Notes under the pieces: generated by a model | Seen by the model: the letters and a program-made list of their open reading frames with translations, nothing else | Database searches by the model: none | What the model was told of the DNA's origin: nothing | Shown here: positions 8,749 to 21,724 of the stretch, in pieces | How the letters are laid out: every line of letters begins with the position of its first letter | Position numbering within the stretch: the first letter of the stretch is position 1 | Made by a program: the position numbers and the translations under genes | Assembly: GCF_003590715.1 (NCBI RefSeq) | Contig: NZ_QQVY01000004.1 | Coordinates: 1-64,000, forward strand | From: Paracoccus sp. JM45 | Lineage (GTDB): Bacteria > Pseudomonadota > Alphaproteobacteria > Rhodobacterales > Rhodobacteraceae | Reading direction: 5' to 3' | Length of the DNA: 64,000 nt

Positions 8749-9429
8749 TCAATTTGCCGGGGTCGTCGTCGTTTCGGTTTCTGCATCGGTCGCAGCTTCG
8801 GGGGTGACCGCAGGCTCTTCCTCGATGGTGATGGCATCATCTAGGGCGTCTGCAGCATCCTGCGCGGCAGCAGCGGCTGCGTCTGCAGCTTCGGAGGCGG
8901 TTTCGCCTGCTTCGTTCATAGCATCATCAACAGCATTGCCCGTTGCTTCAGCGGCGCTATCGGCAGCTTCGGCAGCACTATCTGCCGCGTCCGATGCGGC
9001 AGCGGCGGCATCTTCGGTTGCAGTGTCGGCAGTGCTTTCCGCGTTGTCAGCGGCTGTATCGGCAGCAGCAGCGGCATCCTCAGCAGCGGCTTCCGCGTCG
9101 GCGGCAGCATTGTCAGCCTCGACCTCGGCTTCGACGGCTGCCTCATCTGCGGCTTCCTCGGCAGCAGGCTCGACTACAACTGCGGGGGCCTCCGGCTCGG
9201 TCGGGTCGGCGTTTTCGGTGGTGGTCACCGTGGTGGTGTCACCATCAACTGCAACCGTATCGTCGGTCATAAAACGCTGTAGCACGAAATAGGCCAATGC
9301 CAGTGCCAGAAGAACGCCGATGATCAGCGGCAGCGCGGATGATTTACGCTCGACCGGTTCGACATAGGTTTCCTTATGATCCGTGGCGCCGGGCTGGGGA
9401 CGGTTCGGATCGTTGGGATCATAGCTCAT
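8749..9429 (-). CDS. membrane-anchored Ala/Glu/Asp-rich repetitive protein
   Basis: A 226-residue protein of unknown function. Residues 1-33 are soluble and polar (SYDPNDPNRPQPGATDHKET). One membrane helix follows at about 35-55 (LPLIIGVLLALALAYFVLQR). The rest, about 170 residues, is almost only Ala, Glu, Asp, Thr and Ser in heptad-like repeats such as AADTAADNAESTADTATEDA, with no Cys or Trp. The tail is predicted to be outside the membrane, very acidic, and either disordered or a long amphipathic helix. ATG 9429 follows GGAGG. It is divergent from pepN and has its own terminator. Rhodobacterales often have such proteins with little sequence conservation. No enzymatic motif is visible. Confidence 0.7.
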   Translation of the reverse strand: MSYDPNDPNRPQPGATDHKETYVEPVERKSSALPLIIGVLLALALAYFVLQRFMTDDTVAVDGDTTTVTTTENADPTEPEAPAVVVEPAAEEAADEAAVEAEVEADNAAADAEAAAEDAAAAADTAADNAESTADTATEDAAAAASDAADSAAEAADSAAEATGNAVDDAMNEAGETASEAADAAAAAAQDAADALDDAITIEEEPAVTPEAATDAETETTTTPAN

Positions 9430-9609
9430 AGTGGCCTCCAATTCATGCTGTCTAAAGACAGGGTTAGGTCGCGAAGCTGTGCGGCAGAGAAACCGGTGTG
9501 TCAATCGTTCTGCCGGATCACCCGGCTTGCGACCCGGCTTTCAGGCGATTAACACCGTCTCAACGCAAGGGTTCCGCTTTTGCCTCATTTTTAGGAAAGG
9601 TCGCTATAA

Positions 9610-12183
9610 ATGTCCTTGACCCCGACCCAGCCGGTCCAGCTTCTTTCGGACTATTCCCCCTATCCGTTTGTCCTGTCCCAGACACGTCTGGATTTCACGC
9701 TGTCCCCGCGTGGCACACGCGTTGTGACAGAACTGGACCTTGCAGCACGTAACCAGATCACCGATCTGGTGCTGGATGGCGGCAAGGGACTGACGCTGGA
9801 ATCGCTGGCGATCAACGGAACGACCCTTGATGCGGCCCATGTATCGCGCGATGACGAAACGCTGACCATCGCCGCCGCCGCCCTGCCCCAAGGTGGATTC
9901 ACCCTGCAGACACAGGTTCTGATCGACCCTGCCGATAATACGGCCTTCGAAGGCCTGTATCAGTCCGGCGGCATCTTCTGCACCCAATGCGAGGCCGAGG
10001 GCTTTCGGCACATCACCTTCTATCCCGACCGTCCCGACGTGATGACCACCTTCCACGTTACGATCCGCAGCGATTTGCCTGTGCTGCTGTCGAACGGCAA
10101 TCCGGTCAGTGCCGGTAACGGCGTTGCCGAATGGCACGACCCCTGGCCAAAACCCGCCTATCTGTTCGCATTGGTGGCTGGTGATTTGAAAGCCGTCAGC
10201 GACAGCTTTACCACCAAGTCTGGTCGCAAGGTCGATCTGAACGTCTGGGTGCGTCCGGGCGATCAGGATCGCGCAGGCTTTGCCATGGAGTCGCTGATCA
10301 AGTCGATGAAGTGGGACGAAGATGTCTATGGTCGTGAATACGATCTGGATGTTTTCAACATTGTTGCGGTTGATGATTTCAACATGGGGGCGATGGAAAA
10401 CAAAGGGTTGAATATCTTCAACTCGAAGCTGGTGTTGGCCAGCCCTGAAACCGCGACCGATACCGATTATGAACGGATCGAAGCGGTCATTGCCCATGAA
10501 TATTTCCACAACTGGACAGGCAACCGCATCACCTGCCGTGACTGGTTCCAGCTGTGCCTGAAAGAGGGGCTGACCGTGTTCCGCGACCAGTCTTTTACCG
10601 GTGACATGCGCAGCGCCGCTGTCAAGCGGATCGAAGATGTGCAAACCCTGCGCGCGCGCCAGTTCCGCGAAGATCAAGGCCCGCTGGCCCACCCGCCGCG
10701 CCCTGACCGGTACGAAGAAATCAATAACTTCTACACCGCCACCGTTTATGAAAAAGGTGCCGAGGTGATCGGCATGCTAAAGCGTCTGGTCGGTGATGCC
10801 GATTATGCCAAAGCGCTGGATCTGTATTTCGACCGCCATGACGGCGACGCCGCCACCATCGAAGACTGGTTGAAGGTGTTCGAGGATGCGACAGGTCGCG
10901 ATCTGGCCCAGTTCGAGCGTTGGTACACCGACGCTGGCACACCGACCCTGAAAATGACCGAGGATTGGAACGACGGCACGCTGTCGCTGACCTTCACGCA
11001 ATCAACGCCCGCGACCCCCGGCCAGCCCGATAAACCCGCGCGCGTGATCCCGATTGCGGTGGGTTTGATTGGCCCGAACGGGGACGAAGTTGCGGGAACG
11101 CAGGTTCTGGAAATGACCGAACCGACGCAAAGCTTTACCTTCGACGGGCTTGCCACGCGTCCCGTAGTCTCCGCCCTTCGCGGTTTTTCGGCGCCCGTCA
11201 TGCTGGACCGTCAGATGGATAATGCAACCCGCGCCTTTCTGTTCGCCCATGACACCGACCCATTTGCGCGCTGGGAAGCGGGGCGCGAACTAGCGATGTC
11301 CGCGTTGGTTGATCTGGCACAGGGCCGCGATGCCGGTGCGGGATATGTGCATGCCATTGGTGCACTTCTTTCCGATGGCACGGCTGACGCGGCCTTCCGC
11401 GCCCTTTGCCTTGCTTTGCCAAGCGAAGACAGCATCGCCACACGTCTGGCCGCGCTGGGCATTACACCTGATCCGGACGCGATCCATGCAGCACGTTCGG
11501 GTCTGGCCCTGCGCGTGGCCGAAACGCATCAGGACCTATTGGCATCCCTGTTCGACCGGACAGAGGTGACAGGCCCCTATTCCCCCGACGCTGCTTCCGC
11601 GGCATGCCGGTCCTTGCGTATCGCCGCGCTGGGCCTTCTGGCACGGATCGATGGCGGCCAACGCGCCAAGGTTCTGTTCGGCACTGCCTCTAACATGACC
11701 GAACGCATGGCCGCTTTGGCGATTCTGCTGCGTTTGGGCAAAGGTTCAGCCGAACTTCAGGCTCTGTATGACGAATTCGGCGGAAATCGGCTGGTCATGG
11801 ACAAGTGGTTCAGCATCCAGCCGATGGCCGCCCGGCCGGAGGATGCGGTCCGCATTGCCGAACAGTTGGCACAGCGCGATGACTTTGACTGGAAAAACCC
11901 CAACCGTTTCAGATCGTTGCTGGGGGGACTTGCAGCAAACCATGCAGGGTTCCACGCGGCGGATGGATCGGGTTACCAGTTCACCGCTGACTGGTTGATC
12001 CGCATGGATGCCGTCAATCCGCAGATTGCCGCACGCATGTCGACGGCCTTTGAAACATGGTCGCGCTATGATGACAGTCGTAAGACACATGCACTTAATG
12101 CATTGGAACGTATTGCAGGTTTGGCGGGTTTGAGCCGTAATACGCGTGAAATGGTCTCGCGGATGATTGCGGTAGGAACATAA
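9610..12183 (+). CDS. pepN: aminopeptidase N (M1 zinc metallopeptidase)
   Basis: An 857-residue cytoplasmic aminopeptidase that trims N-terminal residues from peptides. The exopeptidase motif GAMEN is at 260-264. The zinc site is HEYFH at 296-300 with the third ligand Glu319 in LKEGLTVFRD, exactly the HEXXH-x18-E spacing. The N-terminal beta domain and the long helical C-terminal domain (from about 540) are both present, and the length is normal for proteobacterial PepN. ATG 9610 follows GGAAAGG. The acyltransferase gene begins 24 bases after the stop on the same strand. The divergent region 9430-9609 should hold its promoter. Confidence 0.95.
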   Translation: MSLTPTQPVQLLSDYSPYPFVLSQTRLDFTLSPRGTRVVTELDLAARNQITDLVLDGGKGLTLESLAINGTTLDAAHVSRDDETLTIAAAALPQGGFTLQTQVLIDPADNTAFEGLYQSGGIFCTQCEAEGFRHITFYPDRPDVMTTFHVTIRSDLPVLLSNGNPVSAGNGVAEWHDPWPKPAYLFALVAGDLKAVSDSFTTKSGRKVDLNVWVRPGDQDRAGFAMESLIKSMKWDEDVYGREYDLDVFNIVAVDDFNMGAMENKGLNIFNSKLVLASPETATDTDYERIEAVIAHEYFHNWTGNRITCRDWFQLCLKEGLTVFRDQSFTGDMRSAAVKRIEDVQTLRARQFREDQGPLAHPPRPDRYEEINNFYTATVYEKGAEVIGMLKRLVGDADYAKALDLYFDRHDGDAATIEDWLKVFEDATGRDLAQFERWYTDAGTPTLKMTEDWNDGTLSLTFTQSTPATPGQPDKPARVIPIAVGLIGPNGDEVAGTQVLEMTEPTQSFTFDGLATRPVVSALRGFSAPVMLDRQMDNATRAFLFAHDTDPFARWEAGRELAMSALVDLAQGRDAGAGYVHAIGALLSDGTADAAFRALCLALPSEDSIATRLAALGITPDPDAIHAARSGLALRVAETHQDLLASLFDRTEVTGPYSPDAASAACRSLRIAALGLLARIDGGQRAKVLFGTASNMTERMAALAILLRLGKGSAELQALYDEFGGNRLVMDKWFSIQPMAARPEDAVRIAEQLAQRDDFDWKNPNRFRSLLGGLAANHAGFHAADGSGYQFTADWLIRMDAVNPQIAARMSTAFETWSRYDDSRKTHALNALERIAGLAGLSRNTREMVSRMIAVGT

Positions 12184-12207
12184 AACCTGCCCGCACGCAG
12201 GAGGGGA

Positions 12208-13134
12208 ATGATGGTCAGGACGGATACCACCACCGAAAGGTCGCGCGCCGAGATGCGCGCGCGACTGGACCCCTTGATCGCGGAACGCGCGCCTTGGCTT
12301 TATTCGGGAAAGCTGCACCACCGTTTGGCCAAAGCGGCAATGATGGGCCTGCTGCACTATCCGCGCACCATTGATCTGGGGGCCGAGTTCCGCGACCTGC
12401 CCACCCCCGAGATCATGCGTAGAATGAGCGACCTGATCGTCCATGACCTGCAGGTTGACGGATTGGAACATATCCCCGCGACCGGTCCCGCCCTGATTGT
12501 TGCCAACCACCCGACCGGCATCGCAGATGGGATTTTTCTGAACGCCCTTGTGTCGCAGTTGCGCGATGACCTGTTCATCTATGCCAATCACGACATGATC
12601 CGCGTGCTGCCCCAAACGATAGAGATGATTGCCCCTGTTGAATGGCGTCCAGAAAAGCGCAGCCATGCCAAAACCCGCGCGACAATGGATTATACCCGTG
12701 ACGCGATCGAGGCGGGGCGCATCGGCCTGATTTTCCCCTCGGGTCGTCTTGCCAAGCGACGTGGTCTGACGCTGCATGAACGCCCGTGGATGGCCAGTGC
12801 GGCGATGATTGCCCGCAAGTTCGATGTGCCGATCATTCCGCTGCGGATACGCGCCAGAAATTCACCGCTGTTCTATCTGCTGGATGCAATCCACCCGACC
12901 TTGCGGGATGTCACGCTGTTCAACGAGGTTCTGAACAAGACCGACCACCCCTATCGTGTCACCGTCGGCAAACCCGTCCAACCCGCCGATCTGCCCCGCA
13001 GCAGCGAAGAGGCCATCGCTGTCTTGCGCGACCGCGTTCTGGACCTGCCTGCCCCAAGTACCGAATGTGCAAAACTGACCCGTGAACGCGGTGTCGCTCG
13101 TATATCACGCTCAAGAAGTCCGGTTGGCGGCTAG
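12208..13134 (+). CDS. PlsC-like acyltransferase
   Basis: A 308-residue member of the glycerophosphate acyltransferase superfamily. The catalytic block is ALIVANHPTGIADGIFL near residues 90-108, a His...Asp motif, followed by FIYANHDMIRVLP, and then LIFPSGRLAKRRG, the substrate-binding block. This variant (NHPTG.ADG) is the one seen in stand-alone acyltransferases of alphaproteobacteria rather than in canonical PlsC. It probably acylates a lysophospholipid or lyso-ornithine lipid. Two adjacent ATGs (12208, 12211) follow AGGAGGGG; the second has slightly better spacing. It is likely co-transcribed with pepN. The acceptor remains unknown. Confidence 0.75.
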   Translation: MMVRTDTTTERSRAEMRARLDPLIAERAPWLYSGKLHHRLAKAAMMGLLHYPRTIDLGAEFRDLPTPEIMRRMSDLIVHDLQVDGLEHIPATGPALIVANHPTGIADGIFLNALVSQLRDDLFIYANHDMIRVLPQTIEMIAPVEWRPEKRSHAKTRATMDYTRDAIEAGRIGLIFPSGRLAKRRGLTLHERPWMASAAMIARKFDVPIIPLRIRARNSPLFYLLDAIHPTLRDVTLFNEVLNKTDHPYRVTVGKPVQPADLPRSSEEAIAVLRDRVLDLPAPSTECAKLTRERGVARISRSRSPVGG

Positions 13135-13144
13135 GGGGAATCCC

Positions 13145-14260
13145 CTAGACCGCCATATCGTCGCGGTGGACCAAAGCCGCACGGCCGGAATAACCAAGGA
13201 TAGCCTCGATCTCGGCTGATTGATGGCCGGCAATCTGCGCTGCCTCCAGCGCGGTATAGCGTGTCAGACCGATGGCAAGATGCTGACCGGCTGGACCCGT
13301 AATCTGGACCGGATCGCCGCGGCCGAACGCCCCTTCGATTGCGATGATCCCCGCAGGTAGCAGTGATTTGCCGCGTGCCAAAGCGTCGGCGGCACCCTGA
13401 TCGACAATCAGCGCGCCCTTGGACTTCATCGCCGCAATCCAGCGTTTGCGGGCAATCTGGGGATCAGCTTCGGCAAGAAACCAGCTGCAGCGCGCACCAT
13501 CAGCTACTGCCGATAATGGCCGCAAGACCGACCCTTCGGCAATTGCCATCGCGCAGCCACCGGCCACGGCGGTGCGTGCGGCCATAACCTTGGTTTTCAT
13601 GCCGCCTTTTGATAGGCCCGAAACCGGATCACCACCCATCGCCTCGATCTGCGGCGTAATTGTATCGATCACCGGCAGATGTCGCGCATCAGGGTCGGTT
13701 TTCGGGTTCGATGTATAAAGTCCGTCCACATCCGACAGCAACAACAGCTGATCCGCGCCGCAGGTCACGGCAATCTGGGCGGCCAGGCGGTCATTGTCGC
13801 CAAAGCGGATTTCATCGGTGGCCACCGTGTCGTTTTCATTCACAATCGGTACAACGCCAAGTGACAGCAATGTCTGCATGGTCGCGCGACTGTTCAGATA
13901 GCGACGCCGATCCGCACTGTCTTCCAGCGTCAGAAGCACTTGTGCGGTGGTGACACCATGCGGGGCCAAGGCCTGTTCATAAGCACGCGCCAGACGGATC
14001 TGGCCGACAGCAGCGGCAGCCTGCGCCTGTTCCAAGGGCAAAGGCCCATCGGTAAGGCCCAGCACCCGCCGCCCCAAGGCGATCGACCCTGACGACACCA
14101 GCACCACATCGCAGCCCATGGCACGCCATTTTGCGACATCATCGCATAAGGCCCGCAGCCATTCACCACGCAGCCCGTCCGGTCCGACCAGCAATGCCGA
14201 TCCGACCTTGACGACCAAGCGGCGTGCCGCATCCAGTTGCGGTGCGATCAGGGACGCCAC
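13145..14260 (-). CDS. proB: glutamate 5-kinase
   Basis: A 371-residue enzyme that phosphorylates glutamate in the first step of proline synthesis. The amino-acid kinase domain starts with [13 protein letters not shown] and continues with [37 protein letters not shown] and [17 protein letters not shown]-terminal PUA domain (residues about 280-365) is present, as in full-length ProB. The ATG at 14260 lies inside the 3' end of obgE (13-base overlap), so the two are translationally coupled. The obgE-proB order is common in alphaproteobacteria; the usual partner proA is not present downstream in this window. Confidence 0.95.
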   Translation of the reverse strand: MASLIAPQLDAARRLVVKVGSALLVGPDGLRGEWLRALCDDVAKWRAMGCDVVLVSSGSIALGRRVLGLTDGPLPLEQAQAAAAVGQIRLARAYEQALAPHGVTTAQVLLTLEDSADRRRYLNSRATMQTLLSLGVVPIVNENDTVATDEIRFGDNDRLAAQIAVTCGADQLLLLSDVDGLYTSNPKTDPDARHLPVIDTITPQIEAMGGDPVSGLSKGGMKTKVMAARTAVAGGCAMAIAEGSVLRPLSAVADGARCSWFLAEADPQIARKRWIAAMKSKGALIVDQGAADALARGKSLLPAGIIAIEGAFGRGDPVQITGPAGQHLAIGLTRYTALEAAQIAGHQSAEIEAILGYSGRAALVHRDDMAV

Positions 14261-15285
14261 GGGGCTTCTTCTTCACCCTCAGCCAGTTTGGGCGCACGGG
14301 ACGGGGCGATTTCCGTCCACAGCGACCGCAGCACCTCGGTCACGCCGGTGCGCGACACGCCCGACATCAGCATCACCGGTTGACCCAGTTCAGCCTCCAG
14401 CGCGGCGCGGCGTTCGGCCAGCGTTTCATCATCCAATGCGTCGATCTTGTTCAAGGCCGTCACGCGCGGCTTTTCCATCAGAACCGGCGAATAGGCCTCC
14501 AGCTCGTTCAGGATGGTGCGGGCATCACCAGCGACATCTTCGGATGTGCCATCCACCAGATGCAGCAGGACCGAGCAGCGTTCGATATGGCCAAGGAAAC
14601 GGTCGCCAATACCACGGCCTTCATGCGCGCCTTCGATCAGGCCCGGAATATCGGCCATCACGAATTCCTGACTGTCGATGCCCACAACACCCAGATTTGG
14701 GTGCAGTGTGGTGAACGGATAATCGGCGATCTTGGGACGTGCGTTGGACACCGCCGCAAGGAAGGTCGATTTTCCGGCATTCGGCAGGCCAACCAGACCG
14801 CTGTCGGCGATCAGCTTAAGACGTAGCCAGATGGTGCGTTCCACCCCCGGCAGGCCCGGATTTGCGGTGCGCGGTGACCGGTTGGTCGCGGATTTGAAAT
14901 GCAGGTTGCCCCAACCGCCATTGCCACCCTTGGCAAGAACAACGCGCTGACCAACCTCGGTCAGGTCGGCAATAACGGTTTCTTCGTCTTCGTCCAGAAT
15001 TTCCGTGCCGACGGGCAGGCGCAGAACGATGTCGTCGCCGGAACGGCCTGTCATCTGGCTGCCCATGCCGTGCTGGCCGGACTTGGCAAAAAAGTGCTGT
15101 TGATAGCGGAAATCGATCAGGGTGTTCAGACCCTCGACGGTTTCGACGATGACGTTACCACCACGGCCGCCATCGCCGCCGTCGGGTCCGCCATATTCGA
15201 TAAATTTTTCACGCCGGAACGATACGCAGCCCGCTCCGCCGCCGCCCGAACGGATATAGACTTTTGCGAGGTCAAGAAATTTCAT
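14248..15285 (-). CDS. obgE: Obg-family GTPase, ribosome assembly/cell-cycle
   Basis: A 345-residue Obg/CgtA GTPase acting in 50S subunit maturation and stress response. The glycine-rich Obg fold is at residues 1-158 ([20 protein letters not shown] and [13 protein letters not shown]). The G domain follows with GLPNAGKST as G1, PFTTLHPN as G2, [10 protein letters not shown] as G3 and NKIDA as G4. The acidic C-terminal tail is short. ATG 15285 follows AAAAGGAG; the longer frame upstream is not needed. It is divergent from selO and overlaps proB by 13 bases. Confidence 0.95.
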   Translation of the reverse strand: MKFLDLAKVYIRSGGGGAGCVSFRREKFIEYGGPDGGDGGRGGNVIVETVEGLNTLIDFRYQQHFFAKSGQHGMGSQMTGRSGDDIVLRLPVGTEILDEDEETVIADLTEVGQRVVLAKGGNGGWGNLHFKSATNRSPRTANPGLPGVERTIWLRLKLIADSGLVGLPNAGKSTFLAAVSNARPKIADYPFTTLHPNLGVVGIDSQEFVMADIPGLIEGAHEGRGIGDRFLGHIERCSVLLHLVDGTSEDVAGDARTILNELEAYSPVLMEKPRVTALNKIDALDDETLAERRAALEAELGQPVMLMSGVSRTGVTEVLRSLWTEIAPSRAPKLAEGEEEAPWRP

Positions 15286-15396
15286 GGACACGGCTCCTTT
15301 TGCGGACTGCCGATACGCGTTTGACGGCAATGGTGCAAGGGTTACGGGCTGGCAATACACGGGTTCGACCTTATGTAACGATCAAAGGAGACCCCA

Positions 15397-16797
15397 ATGA
15401 TCCGTTTTGACAACAGCTATGCCCGCATGCCCCAAGGTTTTTTTGCGCGTGTGTCGCCCTCTCCGGTCAGGTCGCCTGATCTTTTGGCGTTCAATGATGC
15501 ATTGGCGGAACGGCTGGGTCTTGACGGTCAGGCGCTGCGTCAGGGCGATGGCGTGTCGATACTGGCCGGAAACGCGGTGCCGGACGGGGCTGATCCGATC
15601 GCCCAAGCCTATGCGGGCCACCAGTTCGGCGGTTTTGTTCCCCAGCTGGGCGATGGCCGCGCGGTCCTGCTGGGCGAGGTTGTGGCCCCCGATGGCACAC
15701 GTTTCGATTTGCAACTGAAAGGCAGCGGCCCGACGCCGTTTTCGCGCAATGGCGACGGGCGTGCATGGATGGGTCCGGTGCTGCGCGAATATCTGGTCAG
15801 CGAATTCATGGCGGCGATGAATGTCCCGACCACCCGTGCGTTGGCGGCGGTGAAGACCGGTGATACCGTCTGGCGGCAGGAAGGCGGGTTGCCCGGTGCG
15901 GTGCTGACCCGCGTGGCCGCCAGCCATATCCGCGTCGGGACCTTCCAGTATTTCGCTGTCCGTGACCGCCCCGAGGCATTGGCCTCCCTGACCGATTATG
16001 TGATCCAGCGCCACTATCCCGATGCGACCGGTCCACTGGATCTGTTGAACAAGGTGGTCGAACGGCAGGCAGATACCATCGCGGACTGGATGTCGCTTGG
16101 CTTTATCCACGGGGTGATGAACACCGACAATATGGCAATTTCGGGGGAAACCATTGATTACGGTCCCTGTGCATTTATGGATGTCTATCATCCGGATACG
16201 GTGTTTTCCTCGATTGACCAGAACGGGCGCTATGCATGGGCGCAGCAGCCGCAGGTGGCTGTCTGGAATCTGGCGCAATTCGCCACCTGCCTGATCCCGC
16301 TGATGGGCGATCAGGATCAGGCGGTCGAGGATGCGACGCGCGTCGTCCACAGCTTCGGCCCTCTATATCAGGCCGCATGGCAAAAGCGCTTCGGGGCCAA
16401 ACTGGGCATCGAAGGCGCGCCGAACCAAACCTTGATCGAGCGTCTGCTGACGATGATGGCCGAACAGCGCGCCGATTTCACGCGCGTCTTTGACGGGCTG
16501 AACAATGGCACCGCCCGTGATGAATTCACCCAGCGTGATGTTTTCGACGCCTGGCACCGCGAATGGCAGGCCCTGTCGCCGGATCTGGCGGCGATGAAAC
16601 TGGTCAATCCGGTTCGCATTCCGCGCAACCATCGGGTCGCAGATGCCATCGCCTCGGCTGTGGCGGGGGATATGGGGCCGTTTGATCGGCTGTTCGATGC
16701 GGTCACACACCCCTATCGGCAGCGTGACGATTGGGATGATCTGTCCCATGCCCCCCTGCAATCCGAGGTGGTGCGGGCAACGTTCTGCGGCACATAA
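15397..16797 (+). CDS. selO: SelO/YdiU protein adenylyltransferase
   Basis: A 466-residue SelO pseudokinase, a family known to transfer AMP from ATP to Ser/Thr/Tyr of target proteins and linked to redox stress. Characteristic segments are QAYAGHQFGGFVPQLGDGRA, LQLKGSGPTPFSRNGDGRA, TRVAASHIRVGTFQYFA, GFIHGVMNTDNMAISGETID and YGPCAFMD. The chain ends in FCGT, so the C-terminal redox Cys is present four residues from... the end (Cys-Gly-Thr) as Cys, not selenocysteine. Length is close to the E. coli homologue. ATG 15397 follows AAAGGAG. It is divergent from obgE and followed by an endonuclease/phosphatase-fold gene. Confidence 0.93.
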   Translation: MIRFDNSYARMPQGFFARVSPSPVRSPDLLAFNDALAERLGLDGQALRQGDGVSILAGNAVPDGADPIAQAYAGHQFGGFVPQLGDGRAVLLGEVVAPDGTRFDLQLKGSGPTPFSRNGDGRAWMGPVLREYLVSEFMAAMNVPTTRALAAVKTGDTVWRQEGGLPGAVLTRVAASHIRVGTFQYFAVRDRPEALASLTDYVIQRHYPDATGPLDLLNKVVERQADTIADWMSLGFIHGVMNTDNMAISGETIDYGPCAFMDVYHPDTVFSSIDQNGRYAWAQQPQVAVWNLAQFATCLIPLMGDQDQAVEDATRVVHSFGPLYQAAWQKRFGAKLGIEGAPNQTLIERLLTMMAEQRADFTRVFDGLNNGTARDEFTQRDVFDAWHREWQALSPDLAAMKLVNPVRIPRNHRVADAIASAVAGDMGPFDRLFDAVTHPYRQRDDWDDLSHAPLQSEVVRATFCGT

Positions 16798-16854
16798 AGG
16801 GCTTGCGGTCAGGATCGGGACGATGATGATCTGCCGGAACGGATGTGGGGCGCT

Positions 16855-18880
<2,026 letters not shown>

Positions 18881-18886
18881 GCAATA

Positions 18887-20305
18887 TCAGTCGGGGCCGA
18901 CCAACGGCCCCGACCTTGCCATATCACCCAAGGAACGCAATGCTTCGGACAGCTTGTCCTTTGGCATTCTGCCGTTCAGGGCAATCCGCACCCCCTCGAT
19001 CCTGATGTCGGTACCGTCGGTTACAAAATCGCCAGAGGGACGGACGATAATGCCCGAAGCCGCTGCGCGGGTCACGAAGTCCTGCGATTTCCACGGCTTT
19101 GGCAGGGCCAGCCAGATCATCGGCACACCAGATTTGCTGACGATTTCCAGCCCTTCCAGATGATGCAGGGCAAGTTCGCGGCGATCCTCGACCAGTTGAT
19201 GGACATTCCTTGCAATTCGACGCGCATCACCAGATGCGATCAGGCGTGTGACCAGACCCGTGATCGGCAGTGACAACCCCATATGACTGTGCTGCGCCGC
19301 AATCCGTCCGGTCTGGCCCATTTCGGGCGGGCAAACCAGAATGCCAAAACGCAGACCCGCCGCGATGATCTTGGACAGGCTGGTGACATGCCATACCCGT
19401 TCAGGCGCAAGCGCCCGCAGGCTGGGCGGCGCGTTTGCATCCGGACCGCTGGCAAAGCATTCATCCTCGATGATTTGCAGATCGTGGCGACGGGCGACCT
19501 TAATGATTTCTGCGCGGCGTTCCGGACCCATTCCTGCCAAAGTCGGGTTCTGGGCTGATGGCGTCAAGCAGACCAGTCGCGCCCCGCTGTTGCGGGCAGC
19601 ACGGTCCAAAGCCTCGGGCAGCATTCCCTGATCATCCATTTCAACCGGCAGGGCATCGGCACGCATCATGCGTGCGGCCTGAATGACCCCGGGATAGATC
19701 AGCGATTCAATCAGCACCTTTGCAGGCTGGTCGACCAGACACAGCGACATCACCAGCATGATGGCATTCTGCCCGCCATGGGTCAGTACCAGATCATCGG
19801 CGGCCACATCACCAAGCGGTCTGACAGACAACCAGTCCAGCAATGTCTGCCGGCAATGTTTGTCACGGCTGAGCGGTGTGTAATCAAGCACATCCACGCC
19901 CAGTTCGGCACCCAGATCCGCCAAATGCTGCCCGATAATATCGGCCTGACCGCAATCGGGCAGCTGCGGAATGCGAAGATCGACCGGACCATCGGCGCTA
20001 AGCGGTTTGTCCAGACTTTCGTAAAGCAACGGCGCAGGCATCGGACGGCGCGGCTTCGGCGGGGCGATAAAACTTCCGCGACCGACATGGCTTTCGACCA
20101 CACCTTCGGTTGCGGCCAGCTGATAGGCGCGGGCCACGGTTCCCGTTGTCACCTTCAACCGCCACGCCAGATCACGCATTGGTGGCAGACGCGTCCCCGG
20201 TGCCAGTTCTCCCGAACGGGCTGCAAGGCGCAATGCACTGGCCAACGCGCGGAATTTCGGACCCGAATGAAGGGACAGGTCAGGTTGCCAATCTTCGATC
20301 CGCAT
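18887..20305 (-). CDS. MocR-type transcriptional regulator (GntR HTH + aminotransferase fold)
   Basis: A 472-residue MocR/PdxR-class regulator. Residues about 12-80 form a GntR winged helix (FRALASALRLAARSGELAPG, PPMRDLAWRLKVTTGTVARAY, GVVESHVGRGSFI). The rest is a fold-type I aminotransferase domain that binds pyridoxal phosphate, with the PLP lysine in HVTSLSKIIAAGLRFG. ATG 20305 follows AGGGGGG. It is divergent from takP with a 224-base gap holding an inverted repeat, so takP or itself may be its target. The effector (an amino acid or vitamin) cannot be told from the sequence. Confidence 0.85.
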   Translation of the reverse strand: MRIEDWQPDLSLHSGPKFRALASALRLAARSGELAPGTRLPPMRDLAWRLKVTTGTVARAYQLAATEGVVESHVGRGSFIAPPKPRRPMPAPLLYESLDKPLSADGPVDLRIPQLPDCGQADIIGQHLADLGAELGVDVLDYTPLSRDKHCRQTLLDWLSVRPLGDVAADDLVLTHGGQNAIMLVMSLCLVDQPAKVLIESLIYPGVIQAARMMRADALPVEMDDQGMLPEALDRAARNSGARLVCLTPSAQNPTLAGMGPERRAEIIKVARRHDLQIIEDECFASGPDANAPPSLRALAPERVWHVTSLSKIIAAGLRFGILVCPPEMGQTGRIAAQHSHMGLSLPITGLVTRLIASGDARRIARNVHQLVEDRRELALHHLEGLEIVSKSGVPMIWLALPKPWKSQDFVTRAAASGIIVRPSGDFVTDGTDIRIEGVRIALNGRMPKDKLSEALRSLGDMARSGPLVGPD

Positions 20306-20328
20306 CTGGACCCCCCTATTTGCGCGTT

Positions 20329-20375
20329 ACGCAAGCTAATACGTGAAAAACACCGGTACAATCATCGACTTGCGT
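20329..20375. promoter_or_regulatory. inverted repeat in the mocR-takP intergenic region
   Basis: ACGCAAG (20329-20335) and CTTGCGT (20369-20375) form an inverted pair separated by 33 bases between the divergent regulator and the TRAP receptor gene. Widely spaced half-sites are known for MocR regulators, so this is a possible operator. Seven-base matches can also occur by chance. Confidence 0.3.
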
Positions 20376-20460
20376 GAAACAGCGGCCATCCGTCATCTTC
20401 TTGCGATTTTTAGGGGCAAACCGGGTCTTGGACACTCGACACACCACGAACTGCGGCTAA

Positions 20461-21669
<1,209 letters not shown>

Positions 21670-21687
21670 TCCCCGACAGCAGAAACG

Positions 21688-21719
21688 AAAAAGGGCCGGA
21701 TGATAATCCGGCCCTTTTT
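21688..21719. terminator. bidirectional terminator between takP and dctM
   Basis: The stem GGGCCGGAT/ATCCGGCCC (21693-21701 and 21706-21714) has a 4-base loop. It is flanked by AAAAA (21688-21692) and TTTTT (21715-21719), so it works as a terminator for both converging genes. Confidence 0.92.
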
Positions 21720-21724
21720 GCGTT

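Noticed and set aside
8804..9292. repetitive DNA that could suggest a CRISPR-like or satellite array
   Set aside because: The repeats are codon-level Ala/Asp/Glu repeats in a protein, with no fixed unit or spacers.
9604..10692. 362-codon open frame opposite pepN
   Set aside because: Antisense shadow of the zinc peptidase domain.
18891..18913. hairpin TCGGGGCC/GGCCCCGA after eno as terminator
   Set aside because: No U-run follows and it lies inside the coding end of the MocR gene; kept only as a remark.
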